In this document: piece by piece, positions 34,318-42,126 of the stretch
Numbering within the stretch: position 1 is the stretch's first letter
Layout: every line of letters starts with the position of its first letter
Origin: Nocardia salmonicida NBRC 13393
GTDB lineage: Bacteria > Actinomycetota > Actinomycetes > Mycobacteriales > Mycobacteriaceae
NCBI RefSeq assembly: GCF_001613085.1
Contig: NZ_BDBR01000002.1
Location: 1 to 64,000, forward strand
Direction: 5' to 3'
Length of the DNA: 64,000 nt
Position numbers and translations under genes: made by a program
The notes under the pieces: model-generated
What the model saw: only the letters and a program-made list of their open reading frames with translations
What the model was told of the DNA's origin: nothing
The model's database searches: none

Positions 34318-35087
34318 CCATGTACGACCTGCCTGCCGAAATCGACGTTCGCGCCGAGGGCCCGCTGCGGATCATCACGCTGAATCGGCCCGACGCGCTC
34401 AACGCGGTCAACGACGACCTGCACACCGGACTCGCGCACCTGTGGCCGCGACTGAGCGAGGACCGCGAGGCCCGCGTCGCGGTGCTCACCGGGAGCGGCA
34501 AAGCCTTCTCGGCGGGTGGCGACTTCGGCTATCTGGCCGAGCTGAGCCGCGACGCGGATCTACGCGCCAAGACGATCGCGCACGGTCGCGACATCGTGCT
34601 CGGCATGGCGCGCTGCCGGATTCCGGTGATCGCGGCGGTCAACGGTCCCGCCGTCGGCCTCGGCTGCAGCCTGGTCTCGCTCAGCGACATCGTCTACATC
34701 GCCGAGACCGCCTATCTCGCCGATCCGCACGTACAGGTCGGGCTCGTGGCGGCCGACGGCGGTCCGCTCACCTGGCCGTTGCACACCAGCCTGCTCTTCG
34801 CCAAGGAATTCGCGCTCACCGGCGCGCGTATCCCGGCCGCGCGGGCCAGGGAGATGGGCCTGGTCAACCACGTCGTCGCCGATCCGATGGCCGAGGCGCT
34901 GGCCTGTGCCAAGCGCATCCTGGAACTGCCTCGTCAGGCCGTCGAGAGCACAAAGCGACTGCTCAACCTTCACCTGGAACGGGCGGTGCTGGCCAGTCTC
35001 GACTACGCGACCACCGCCGAGGAGATCTCGTTCCAGACCGCGGATTTCCACGCCACCATCGAGCGGCTCACCGCGGGCAAGAAATAG
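34314..35087 (+). CDS. Crotonase superfamily enzyme (enoyl-CoA hydratase/isomerase-like)
   Basis: 257 residues; the ATG overlaps the preceding stop by four bases. The oxyanion-hole segments are present (SGKAFSAGGDFGYL, NGPAVGLGCSLVSLSDI). Both hydratase glutamates are missing: Ser stands at Glu144 (GCSLV) and His near Glu164 (ADPHVQVGL), using rat numbering aligned by eye. It is therefore unlikely to be a simple hydratase; isomerase, retro-Claisen or ring hydrolase chemistry is more likely. It follows the dehydrogenase pair in the ligase operon. Confidence 0.85.
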   Translation: MTMYDLPAEIDVRAEGPLRIITLNRPDALNAVNDDLHTGLAHLWPRLSEDREARVAVLTGSGKAFSAGGDFGYLAELSRDADLRAKTIAHGRDIVLGMARCRIPVIAAVNGPAVGLGCSLVSLSDIVYIAETAYLADPHVQVGLVAADGGPLTWPLHTSLLFAKEFALTGARIPAARAREMGLVNHVVADPMAEALACAKRILELPRQAVESTKRLLNLHLERAVLASLDYATTAEEISFQTADFHATIERLTAGKK

Positions 35088-35129
35088 TCGAGCGAGAAAC
35101 GATCGGAGTACAGGCGCGGGGAGCGGTCG

Positions 35130-36017
35130 ATGAACAGAGGTCTGTCCGACGACATCGCCGAATTGATCGCCACGGCCCGCGCGGGTTCGATCCGCGCGGC
35201 CGGGCGGTTGCTGAGCCTGGTCGAGAGCGAGCGCCGCGAACAGGTGCTCGCCCACCTCGATCCGGCCCCGGTCCGTGTGATCGGGGTCACCGGGCCGCCG
35301 GGCGCGGGCAAGTCCACCACCATCGCGGTCCTGGTGACCGGCTATCGCGCGCGCGGGCAGCGGGTGGCGGTGCTCGCCGTCGACCCGTCCTCGCCCTACA
35401 GCGGCGGCGCGCTGCTCGGTGATCGCATCCGGATGGCGGCGCACATCGACGACCCCGACGTCCTGATCCGCTCGGTGGCCACGCGCGGGCACCTGGGCGG
35501 CCTGGCCGCCGCCGTGCCTGCCGCGATCAGGCTGCTCGGCGCGCTCGGCTACGGGCTGGTCCTGTTGGAAACGGTGGGGGTGGGGCAGTCCGAGATCGAG
35601 ATCGCCGCGGTCGCCGACCCGACCGTGGTGATCCTCAATCCCGGTGCGGGCGACGCGATTCAGGCCGCCAAGGCCGGGCTGCTCGAGGTGGCCGACATCC
35701 TCGTCGTCAACAAGGCCGACCGTGACGGCGCCGAGCAGACCGCGCGGGAACTGCACATCGAGACCGGTCTGCCCATCCTCACCCTGGTCGCCTCGCGCGG
35801 CACCGGGGTCGAGGAGTTGATCGAGGCGATCGAGACCTACCACCGGGCCGACACCGACGCGCGCAGCACGGCCCGCGCGCGGGCACAGATCCTGTCGCTT
35901 GCGCAGTCACGGCTGCGCGGCCATCCCGGCCTGGACGAGTTGGCCGCCGCGGTCGCGGCCGGGGACCGCGATCCCTACAGCGCGGCGGAGCAGTTGCTGG
36001 TCGGGGTGACCCACTAG
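35130..36017 (+). CDS. MeaB/ArgK-type G3E GTPase, chaperone of the acyl-CoA mutase
   Basis: 295 residues. Walker A GPPGAGKST is at about residues 55-63, then VDPSSPYSGGALLGDRIRM, ETVGVGQSE (switch region) and the base-specificity motif NKAD. This is the MeaB family, which loads and protects adenosylcobalamin in mutases. The C-terminal dimerisation arm is somewhat shorter than in the roughly 330-residue MeaB. A MeaB gene beside a divergent-substrate mutase (8 kb away, under a shared operator motif) suggests a dedicated chaperone. GGGGAG precedes the ATG. Confidence 0.9.
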   Translation: MNRGLSDDIAELIATARAGSIRAAGRLLSLVESERREQVLAHLDPAPVRVIGVTGPPGAGKSTTIAVLVTGYRARGQRVAVLAVDPSSPYSGGALLGDRIRMAAHIDDPDVLIRSVATRGHLGGLAAAVPAAIRLLGALGYGLVLLETVGVGQSEIEIAAVADPTVVILNPGAGDAIQAAKAGLLEVADILVVNKADRDGAEQTARELHIETGLPILTLVASRGTGVEELIEAIETYHRADTDARSTARARAQILSLAQSRLRGHPGLDELAAAVAAGDRDPYSAAEQLLVGVTH

Positions 36018-36040
36018 AAGCTGTTGTTCCGCGCTGTCTA

Positions 36041-36856
36041 TTACGGCCAGCCTGGGTAGGGCGGTAGTACCTCCGGGGCGGGAACGCGGGCACCCGGCTG
36101 ATATCCGGATCTATCCGGGTTCAGCGATGCGGGAAATTCCGCGGGCCACTCACACGGTTGTTCTCTCCAACGGGAGGTATTGAGAGTGGCAGGATAACCC
36201 AAAGTTTCCCAGACAATGGGCAGGGGATGGACGGGGTACTTCGAACTGCCGGTCAGGCGCGGCTCCGGGCTCGGAACGTTCGATCTCCGCACAGCGAATC
36301 CTTCAATGAAATGGACCGACCGTTCCGTCGACTTCTGGCCGAAGTAGGATATTTCTCCGGACGGCTGTTCTGCCGCGTTCCGGCTGGAGAAATATTCTCC
36401 GGCCTCGTTCCCGAATGCCACGTCGCCCCCCCATACGCACGCGTCCACGGCCCACGATTCAAACCCGCCGAGGACGCCATCTTGTTCGACGCGGCGTATT
36501 TGGGCGAATATTGTGCCTCGGACCTTCCATCGGTAGTCGGCGGCTCGCTCATCCAATTGCCACAGAGTCGGCGGATCATAGCTGAGCATATTCAAACCCT
36601 GCCGCTCTTTCAATTCGTCTTCGCTGAATTGTCCGGCTCCCCCCATGAACGCTGTCTCGACCGCCGAACGCAGCTGGACAGCGGCCCCGGTCTCCAGGTC
36701 GACACCGGGTCCGGCAACCCACCGGAAGTTGTAGTCGAAGCGGTCGGGCCATCGATTCGGCAGTCCGGACGGCCCGGCACAGGCACCCAGTAGCAGATAG
36801 AGGGCCATCCCGATCGCGGCGGCACCCGCCGCGCGCCTGCGCGTATTCGATATCAT
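36041..36856 (-). CDS. Secreted lipoprotein of an ESX-associated operon
   Basis: 271 residues starting MISNTRRR with a lipoprotein signal (AIGMALYLLLGACAG, lipid Cys at about 27). The mature part is Trp/Pro-rich and beta-like (FDYNFRWVAGPGVDLETGAA, FAQIRRVEQDGVLGGFESW), ending in a Pro-rich tail. The start was chosen because its ATG overlaps the stop of the 737-aa gene by four bases. No family recognised. Third gene of a trio with an EspC-like protein, so it may act at the cell envelope with the secreted partner. Confidence 0.75.
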   Translation of the reverse strand: MISNTRRRAAGAAAIGMALYLLLGACAGPSGLPNRWPDRFDYNFRWVAGPGVDLETGAAVQLRSAVETAFMGGAGQFSEDELKERQGLNMLSYDPPTLWQLDERAADYRWKVRGTIFAQIRRVEQDGVLGGFESWAVDACVWGGDVAFGNEAGEYFSSRNAAEQPSGEISYFGQKSTERSVHFIEGFAVRRSNVPSPEPRLTGSSKYPVHPLPIVWETLGYPATLNTSRWREQPCEWPAEFPASLNPDRSGYQPGARVPAPEVLPPYPGWP

Positions 36857-39066
36857 TTCGGCTCGTTCGTCGAGCGGCTGTTCCCCCATGTTGTTCTGTA
36901 GTCATGCACGCTCGGAGCGTACTTCGCGAGGTCTTGGTTCAAATAGCCGTAGCTGGTCGTCTGGTTGTCGTAGGAATTGGCGATATCGGTGAACGAACGA
37001 AGTTCACCGGTTGCTGGCTCGAAGTATTTTCCGATATTCGGGTCGTTCCGCAGATCGCCGTGATCGGGCGAACTCGCGAGCCCCTGCAAGATGTTGTAGG
37101 ACTGCGTAGCGATACTGCCCTCGTTGTGCAGATCGACGTGCGTACCTTCCGTCGCGATCGTCCCGATGGTTTCGAGCCGGACCTCGGAAGATATCGACTT
37201 CCAACCGAGTTCGAGCAGACCACCCGCCACCGGGACCTTCTTCAGCTCGTACGCCGCGACCTCGCGGAGTCCGTCGAACAGCGGCGTTGTGTTCTTCTGC
37301 GTGGTGGTGTTGTCGTCCTGTCGCGTCTTCAGTTCCAGATTTGCGCCGTCCTGTGCGGCTTTGTCGATGTGGGCGCCCCATTCGGCCCAGCGAGTGTCGG
37401 TCAGGCCCGTCGCGCCGTAGATCTGGTTGAGCCCGGCGATCTGCTGATAGGCGTTGGCGTTGAACATCTTGGCGGCTTCCGGATCGGAATCGATCACCGC
37501 GAAGACATTTCGCATCGACTCGGCGCTGAACGAACGTGAGTTGCTGTCGACGAAGCCGTGCGAGTTGAGATCGCTGTCGTCGACGCCGGCCATCGCGGGT
37601 ATGTAGTTGGCGAGGGTGTCGCCCAGCTGGGCGGTGAGGTTCGGATTCAGGGCGCCGATGCTGGTAGGTGTGTTGCTGGGGTTCCAGTGCCCGGACTCGC
37701 TGGTGATGTGCAGCAACGTATCCCGATGGGTGGCGACGTAGTCGGCGATCTGGCGCGCGGACTGACCGGCCTCGGTATTGATGTGCTGGTCCGGGGAGGA
37801 GGCGTCGGTGTCGACGGTCTTCAGCAGCGCGGAGACACCCGCGTCCTCGCCGTGCCAATTGTGGTCGAGCAGGGTGCCGATCGCGGCCTGGTTGTCGAAC
37901 TTCTCGCCCGGCGCCATCACCGCGTCCATGCCCTGACCGGTGAAGAAGTCGTTCACCGCGATGTGGTCGGAACTCACCTGGCTGAACAACTTGCTGGCGA
38001 GTGGATTCGCTTCGGCGTCGATCTGCTTGGTGATGTCGGTGGCCTGGTTGAGCAGTGCGCGGTCGGCGTCACTGCCCTGGGCGACCTGGGGCGACCCCTT
38101 GGACAGGATCTCGGCGACGGTTTCGACATTGGTCCGTTTCACCGAGGAGTTCTTCGGTGGATCGGTGAGTGCGGTACGTACCGAGGAGGGCAGCGCGCCG
38201 AGTCCGCCGAAATCGACCCCGGCCTTGCCTCCCTGGGCCGCTGTCAGGCCGTTGCCGGTGACCTGGGGATTCGAGGTGAGCTGTAAGGCGTCGGCCAGCC
38301 CGGCGGCGACCACCTTGTCCTCACCGTTGGGCAGGCCGGCGCCGATTTTGCTGATCTCGCCGACGGGGAGACCGTCGAGGTCGCGCATCACCGAATTGAG
38401 GTAGTCGAGGCGTTCCTGGGGCAGGTTCACCTGCCTGCCCGCGGCAAGGTCGGCCTTCTGCTGATCGGTCAGTGTCGTCGCCCACGTCAGACGTTCGACC
38501 TGTTCGAGGGTCGCGGTGCCGTTGCGGAAGGCGTCGACGTCCTCGCGGGCTTGGCGTGGATTCACGCCCGCGTTCTCGGGGGTCAGTTCGTTGATCGCGT
38601 CGACCGAGGATTTCACCCCGGCCGCGCAGTCGGCATCCGCCCACCCGAGTTCATCCGCGAGTCGCTGGAGGCGAATGGTCTGGTTGGTCGCCTCCTGCTT
38701 CCGGGCGCCGTCTTCACCCTCGGCAGAAACGGTCCAGTCCGATTCGATCTTGTAGCCGGCGCCGGTCAGCGAGGTGTAGTCGGTTCGCAGCTGTGAGACG
38801 AGCTGGCCCATCCGTGCGTGGCCGTCGTTCAACGCGGCGGCCAGGTCTTCGTACGCGGCCGCGATCACCCGCATTTCGGTGACCTCGCGCGTACAGCGGC
38901 CGTCCACCGTGTTGCGCGCTTCGCCGGACCAGTTCATCGCATCGATCGTCCGGTGCATTCCGTCGACCGTGTCGCGCAGGCAGTCGGCGATCGTGGTCGC
39001 TTTCGTCGCGGTCGAGGCGAGATCCACGTTCCAGAACCGGACCTGCTCGGCGGCGGGGCGCTTCAT
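36853..39066 (-). CDS. Large helical protein, TPR-repeat-region / WXG-fold type, putative ESX substrate
   Basis: 737 residues. The N-terminal ~110 residues form a helical hairpin with a WSG turn (DAMNWSGEARNTVDGRCTRE), like WXG100-type ESX substrates. A long helical and loop region follows, including SADLGW-type and QQKADLAAGRQVNLPQERLD segments found in actinobacterial proteins called TPR-repeat-region proteins. No membrane helix or catalytic toxin motif was recognised. The start MKRPAAEQ overlaps the EspC-like stop by four bases. Unrelated to the surrounding catabolic genes. Confidence 0.75.
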   Translation of the reverse strand: MKRPAAEQVRFWNVDLASTATKATTIADCLRDTVDGMHRTIDAMNWSGEARNTVDGRCTREVTEMRVIAAAYEDLAAALNDGHARMGQLVSQLRTDYTSLTGAGYKIESDWTVSAEGEDGARKQEATNQTIRLQRLADELGWADADCAAGVKSSVDAINELTPENAGVNPRQAREDVDAFRNGTATLEQVERLTWATTLTDQQKADLAAGRQVNLPQERLDYLNSVMRDLDGLPVGEISKIGAGLPNGEDKVVAAGLADALQLTSNPQVTGNGLTAAQGGKAGVDFGGLGALPSSVRTALTDPPKNSSVKRTNVETVAEILSKGSPQVAQGSDADRALLNQATDITKQIDAEANPLASKLFSQVSSDHIAVNDFFTGQGMDAVMAPGEKFDNQAAIGTLLDHNWHGEDAGVSALLKTVDTDASSPDQHINTEAGQSARQIADYVATHRDTLLHITSESGHWNPSNTPTSIGALNPNLTAQLGDTLANYIPAMAGVDDSDLNSHGFVDSNSRSFSAESMRNVFAVIDSDPEAAKMFNANAYQQIAGLNQIYGATGLTDTRWAEWGAHIDKAAQDGANLELKTRQDDNTTTQKNTTPLFDGLREVAAYELKKVPVAGGLLELGWKSISSEVRLETIGTIATEGTHVDLHNEGSIATQSYNILQGLASSPDHGDLRNDPNIGKYFEPATGELRSFTDIANSYDNQTTSYGYLNQDLAKYAPSVHDYRTTWGNSRSTNEPK

Positions 39067-39389
39067 TGCGGCATCTCCCCAGAATTCAAGTCGCTCACGG
39101 CGGCGATTCGCGCCGCGGCGGCCACGTCGGTGTCGGTGTAGGACTCGGCGGAAGTGCGCAGTAGCGAGCCGAATTCGCGGTAGCGACCACCGACGATCTT
39201 CAGGCTCCGGGTGCGCGCGGGCTCGATCCGATCCAGCTGCGGCGCGACGTCGGCGCCGTTGAGAAAGGTACTGAGCGTGCCGAGCGAACCGGCCGATGTG
39301 TCCATGACCGGCAATCTGCCGATCTTGTCGTCTGCGAGTCTGTCCATTTCGGTTGCGGCAGAGCGCAACTCGGACGGCGAAACCTGCAT
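39063..39389 (-). CDS. EspC-like type VII secretion target
   Basis: 108 residues. MQVSPSELRSAATEMDRLAD is the typical start of the EspC/DUF2580 family, small helical proteins exported by or regulating ESX systems. The second half contains a Y-E/D-type end (SLLRTSAESYTDTDVAAAA), near the YxxxD/E secretion pattern. First gene of a three-gene operon. No ESX core genes (EccB-E, MycP) are in the window. Confidence 0.75.
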   Translation of the reverse strand: MQVSPSELRSAATEMDRLADDKIGRLPVMDTSAGSLGTLSTFLNGADVAPQLDRIEPARTRSLKIVGGRYREFGSLLRTSAESYTDTDVAAAARIAAVSDLNSGEMPQ

Positions 39390-39581
39390 GATCCCCCTCC
39401 GGATGATGTGCGGCCGATGGTATCAACGCCTCGATCGGGGGAAAGGCTCCCGCAGAGCTGTTGGCTGAATGTTCACCGATCGATAAAGTCCTGAGCTGTC
39501 CGCAGAACGAAGCCACGTGCCAGTGCTGGTTGTCGAACAATGCTTCCGGACGAATGGAGTGATTCGTCTCCGAAAAGGAAC

Positions 39582-39617
39582 GAGCCTGTCACCGGCACAT
39601 GTGCTGGTGACAGGCTC
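39582..39617 (-). terminator. Near-perfect 36-base hairpin downstream of tesB
   Basis: GAGCCTGTCACC pairs with GGTGACAGGCTC, and the inner GCACATGTGC is also palindromic, giving one long stem with a single G-T wobble. It lies about 100 bases past the TesB stop and before the EspC-like operon. The rest of 39390-39718 holds no supported gene. Confidence 0.7.
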
Positions 39618-39718
39618 GCTGCACTACCTGTTGACTAATGAGGATCCTGCGCACGGGAGGCCTTTCTGGCGCGCGGCCAGACGTGCGGTCCGGCAGCCGT
39701 CGCGGTGATCGGGTGCGC

Positions 39719-40657
39719 TCAGGCTCGCTGTGCGGCGGGCTGGGCCGAGATCGCCTGGGGCGCGTCGGCGCCGAATCGTACGAGGGCTTCCTGGGCGAAG
39801 GAGGCGACGAGTTCGCCTGCCACGGTGAGGACGTCGCCTCGGCCGAAGGAGCGGCCGTGTGCCAGGACCGGGCTGTGCTGGCGCAGCAGCAGCCAGTCGT
39901 CGGTGCGGAACGGGCGGTGGAACCACAGGGTGTGCGCGGTGACGGCGGAGGTGAACGCGGTGCCGTTGCCCCGCTGGCTCACCCCGTCGAACGGACGCAG
40001 CGCGGTGCCGATGAGGTTCAGATCGGTGGCGTAGGCGGTCAGCGCGGGGGCGAGTTCGGGGCCTACCGTCGGGGTGCGCATCCAGAACTCGTACTCGGGC
40101 ATGGCGGCAGCGGTGGAGTTCAGATCGTCGAACGCGCGGGTTTCCCAGGGCAGCAGGTCGAAGGTGACCCGGTACTCGGGAGCGAGGAGCGCGGCGACGT
40201 CCTCGATGTGCTGCGTCTGTGGGCCGTCCTCGGCGACGTGCATCGACACCGCGGCGCTGGCGACCACCCGCGCGGATTGCCTGGCCAGGATCGACAGCGT
40301 GGCGAAGGACCGTCCCCGGTGCTGGCAGGAGACCTCGTACCGGACCGGCTCGTCGTAGCTGCCCTCCCTGGCGAACAAGGTGTGGACGGACTTGACCTGC
40401 TTGTCCGGACAGGCGAGTTCGGCTGCCCGGACGAACTGCCCGAGGATCTGGCCGCCGAAGAGCCTGCGGTAGTTCAACGGCAGATTGGGACCTTCGAACG
40501 CGGTCGGCGGCTCACCGGGAACCGTGGTGCCGGGGGCGTTTTCAGGTGCGACGGTGCCTTCGGTTGCGGCGGTGTTCCCGGTGTGCGGTGACACGCGGAG
40601 ATCGAGGCTCGCGAGCAGGTTGTTCCAAAGATCGGCCATGCCCGAATTGTAATTCAT
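39719..40657 (-). CDS. tesB: Acyl-CoA thioesterase II (TesB-like)
   Basis: 312 residues with two hot-dog folds. The first contains RRLFGGQILGQFVRAAELAC and VKSVHTLFAREGSYDEPVRY; the second contains LIGTALRPFDGVSQRGNG and HTLWFHRPFRTDDWLLLRQ. TesB enzymes release free acids and CoA, here probably recycling CoA during catabolism. A Thr/Pro-rich insertion near residues 24-50 is unusual. Start at MNYNSG follows TAGAGGTAGAGG and lies 13 bases past a perfect operator that overlaps a TATAAT box. Confidence 0.85.
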   Translation of the reverse strand: MNYNSGMADLWNNLLASLDLRVSPHTGNTAATEGTVAPENAPGTTVPGEPPTAFEGPNLPLNYRRLFGGQILGQFVRAAELACPDKQVKSVHTLFAREGSYDEPVRYEVSCQHRGRSFATLSILARQSARVVASAAVSMHVAEDGPQTQHIEDVAALLAPEYRVTFDLLPWETRAFDDLNSTAAAMPEYEFWMRTPTVGPELAPALTAYATDLNLIGTALRPFDGVSQRGNGTAFTSAVTAHTLWFHRPFRTDDWLLLRQHSPVLAHGRSFGRGDVLTVAGELVASFAQEALVRFGADAPQAISAQPAAQRA

Positions 40658-40669
40658 CCTCTACCTCTA

Positions 40670-40686
40670 TGAGAATTATATTCTCA
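40670..40686 (-). promoter_or_regulatory. Cluster operator overlapping a -10 box upstream of tesB
   Basis: TGAGAATTATATTCTCA has perfect 7-base arms around TAT. On the minus strand it contains TATAAT, a perfect -10 hexamer, placed about right for a start just before tesB. It also overlaps the last codons of the TetR gene. Confidence 0.75.
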
Positions 40687-41335
40687 GCGCGCCGGTGACG
40701 CCGGACGCGCAGAAATCCCAGACTTCCTCGGCGGTGACCGGGCGCATCGTCGAATCATCCTGGGCGCCACTGGACTGGGCGGTGAACATGACGGTCTGCA
40801 TCGTCATGGCGGCGACCCGGCGTGGATTCAGACCGGGCCGCAGCGTGCCCGCCGACGCCGCGTCGGTCACCAGATCGACGAACAGTGACAACAGCGGCGC
40901 GTGCGCGACTTTCACGTGGGCGGGATGAGTGACCAGCAGTCGCGGTGCGAAATCGGTGAACAATGGGTGGCGGTCGCTCGGGTCGGAGCGGCACAGCGAG
41001 AACAGCAGCCGCACCGCGACCCCGAGTCGCGCCAAAGGGTCGGCCTCGGCCGCGGCAGCGTCGCGGATCTGCTCGGCCGTGCGCAGCAGCGCGTCTTCGA
41101 AGAGCGCGAGCAGCAGCTCGTGCTTGCCGTCGAATTGCAGGTAGAAACTACGCAGCGACTGACGTGACCGCTCGACCACTTCCTGCACGGTGAAGTCAGT
41201 ACTGCCGTTCTCGGAGATGATCGCCTGTGCCGCGTCGAGGAAACGTTGTACCCGCTGCTCGGCCCGCTGCCGGGTGGACTTGATCGAGCGTTCCACCGCA
41301 CGTTGTTTCCAGGCGGGCTCCACGCGCTCACTCAT
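40676..41335 (-). CDS. TetR family regulator, candidate repressor of the catabolic cluster
   Basis: 219 residues. The helix-turn-helix lies in DFTVQEVVERSRQSLRSFYLQ, followed by FDGKHELLLALFEDALL. A basic N-terminus (STRQRAEQRVQRFLDAA) and a ligand domain of the same type as lipid-CoA-responsive TetR proteins complete it. The ATG overlaps the preceding dehydrogenase stop by four bases, so it is made with the catabolic enzymes, and an operator overlaps its own 3' end. It is the only regulator gene inside the 22-64 kb cluster. That makes it the likely owner of the GAGAAT-N3-ATTCTC site, though this is inference. Confidence 0.88.
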   Translation of the reverse strand: MSERVEPAWKQRAVERSIKSTRQRAEQRVQRFLDAAQAIISENGSTDFTVQEVVERSRQSLRSFYLQFDGKHELLLALFEDALLRTAEQIRDAAAAEADPLARLGVAVRLLFSLCRSDPSDRHPLFTDFAPRLLVTHPAHVKVAHAPLLSLFVDLVTDAASAGTLRPGLNPRRVAAMTMQTVMFTAQSSGAQDDSTMRPVTAEEVWDFCASGVTGALRI

Positions 41336-42123
41336 AGCTGCACCAGTCGTGCGGCCGAACCCGCGGCACGCACGGTCGCGCCCGCCTCGCGGATGAGTTC
41401 GCGCGAACTGCCGAGCAATCCGTCGAGGATCAGGACCCGCCGGATGTGGCGATGCAGATCGTGTTCCGCGGTGAAGCCGATGCCGCCGAGGGTCTGCTGG
41501 CAGTGCCGGGCGGTGGTCAGCGCGGCCCGGCCCGCGGCGGCTTTGGCGAGCAGGCACCCGAGGTCGTCGGCGGCGGCCACGAGGGTCGCTTCGGCGCCTT
41601 CGACGGCGACCAGGGTCTCGGCGAGTCGGTGCCGGATGGCCTGGAACGAGGCCACCGGACGACCGAACTGGACCCGGTCGACGGCATGGGTGCGGGCGAG
41701 GGTGAGCATCGCCCGGCTCGCGCCGGTCAGCCACCAGCCCAGCGCCCGACGGCCCGCGGCGAGTGGGATCTCGGCGCCCGTCGATAGCTGTCGGATGGGC
41801 AGGTCGGCGTCGAGGAGCCCGGAGTCCGGAAGGGATGAGCCGTTGTGTTCCCACTGGACCCAGGTGCCCCCGGCGAAGGGGAGGGGGACGGGCCCGTCGG
41901 CAGGCTGACCGGCGGCGGCATGGATGACGTCGTTGAGCAGCGGTGCGTGCGAACCGGTCTCACCGAGCAGCCGAAAGACCAGGGGCACAGTGGAATCAGG
42001 TGCTTCGACGAGCATGTCGTGCCAACCCAGGTCGGTGAGCGCGGTGTAGAGATCCGCACCCGAGGCGTCCCGCATCGTCTTGCGCAATGTCTGAGCCAGC
42101 AGGTCGAGTTCGGCAGCATCCAC
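41332..42123 (-). CDS. Acyl-CoA dehydrogenase, short beta-type subunit
   Basis: 263 residues, reduced in the N-terminal and beta domains. The C-terminal helical domain is clear (FGRPVASFQAIRHRLAETLV, CQQTLGGIGFTAEHDLHRHI). This is the second short/long dehydrogenase pair in the window; the full-length partner ends three bases upstream. It overlaps the TetR gene by four bases. Probably part of an alpha2beta2 enzyme. Confidence 0.85.
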   Translation of the reverse strand: MDAAELDLLAQTLRKTMRDASGADLYTALTDLGWHDMLVEAPDSTVPLVFRLLGETGSHAPLLNDVIHAAAGQPADGPVPLPFAGGTWVQWEHNGSSLPDSGLLDADLPIRQLSTGAEIPLAAGRRALGWWLTGASRAMLTLARTHAVDRVQFGRPVASFQAIRHRLAETLVAVEGAEATLVAAADDLGCLLAKAAAGRAALTTARHCQQTLGGIGFTAEHDLHRHIRRVLILDGLLGSSRELIREAGATVRAAGSAARLVQL

Positions 42124-42126
42124 GGT

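Noticed and set aside
39067..39540. N-terminal extension of the 737-aa protein to 895 residues
   Set aside because: It overlaps the EspC-like gene in another frame; the start at 39066 overlaps the EspC-like stop by four bases, which fits the operon.
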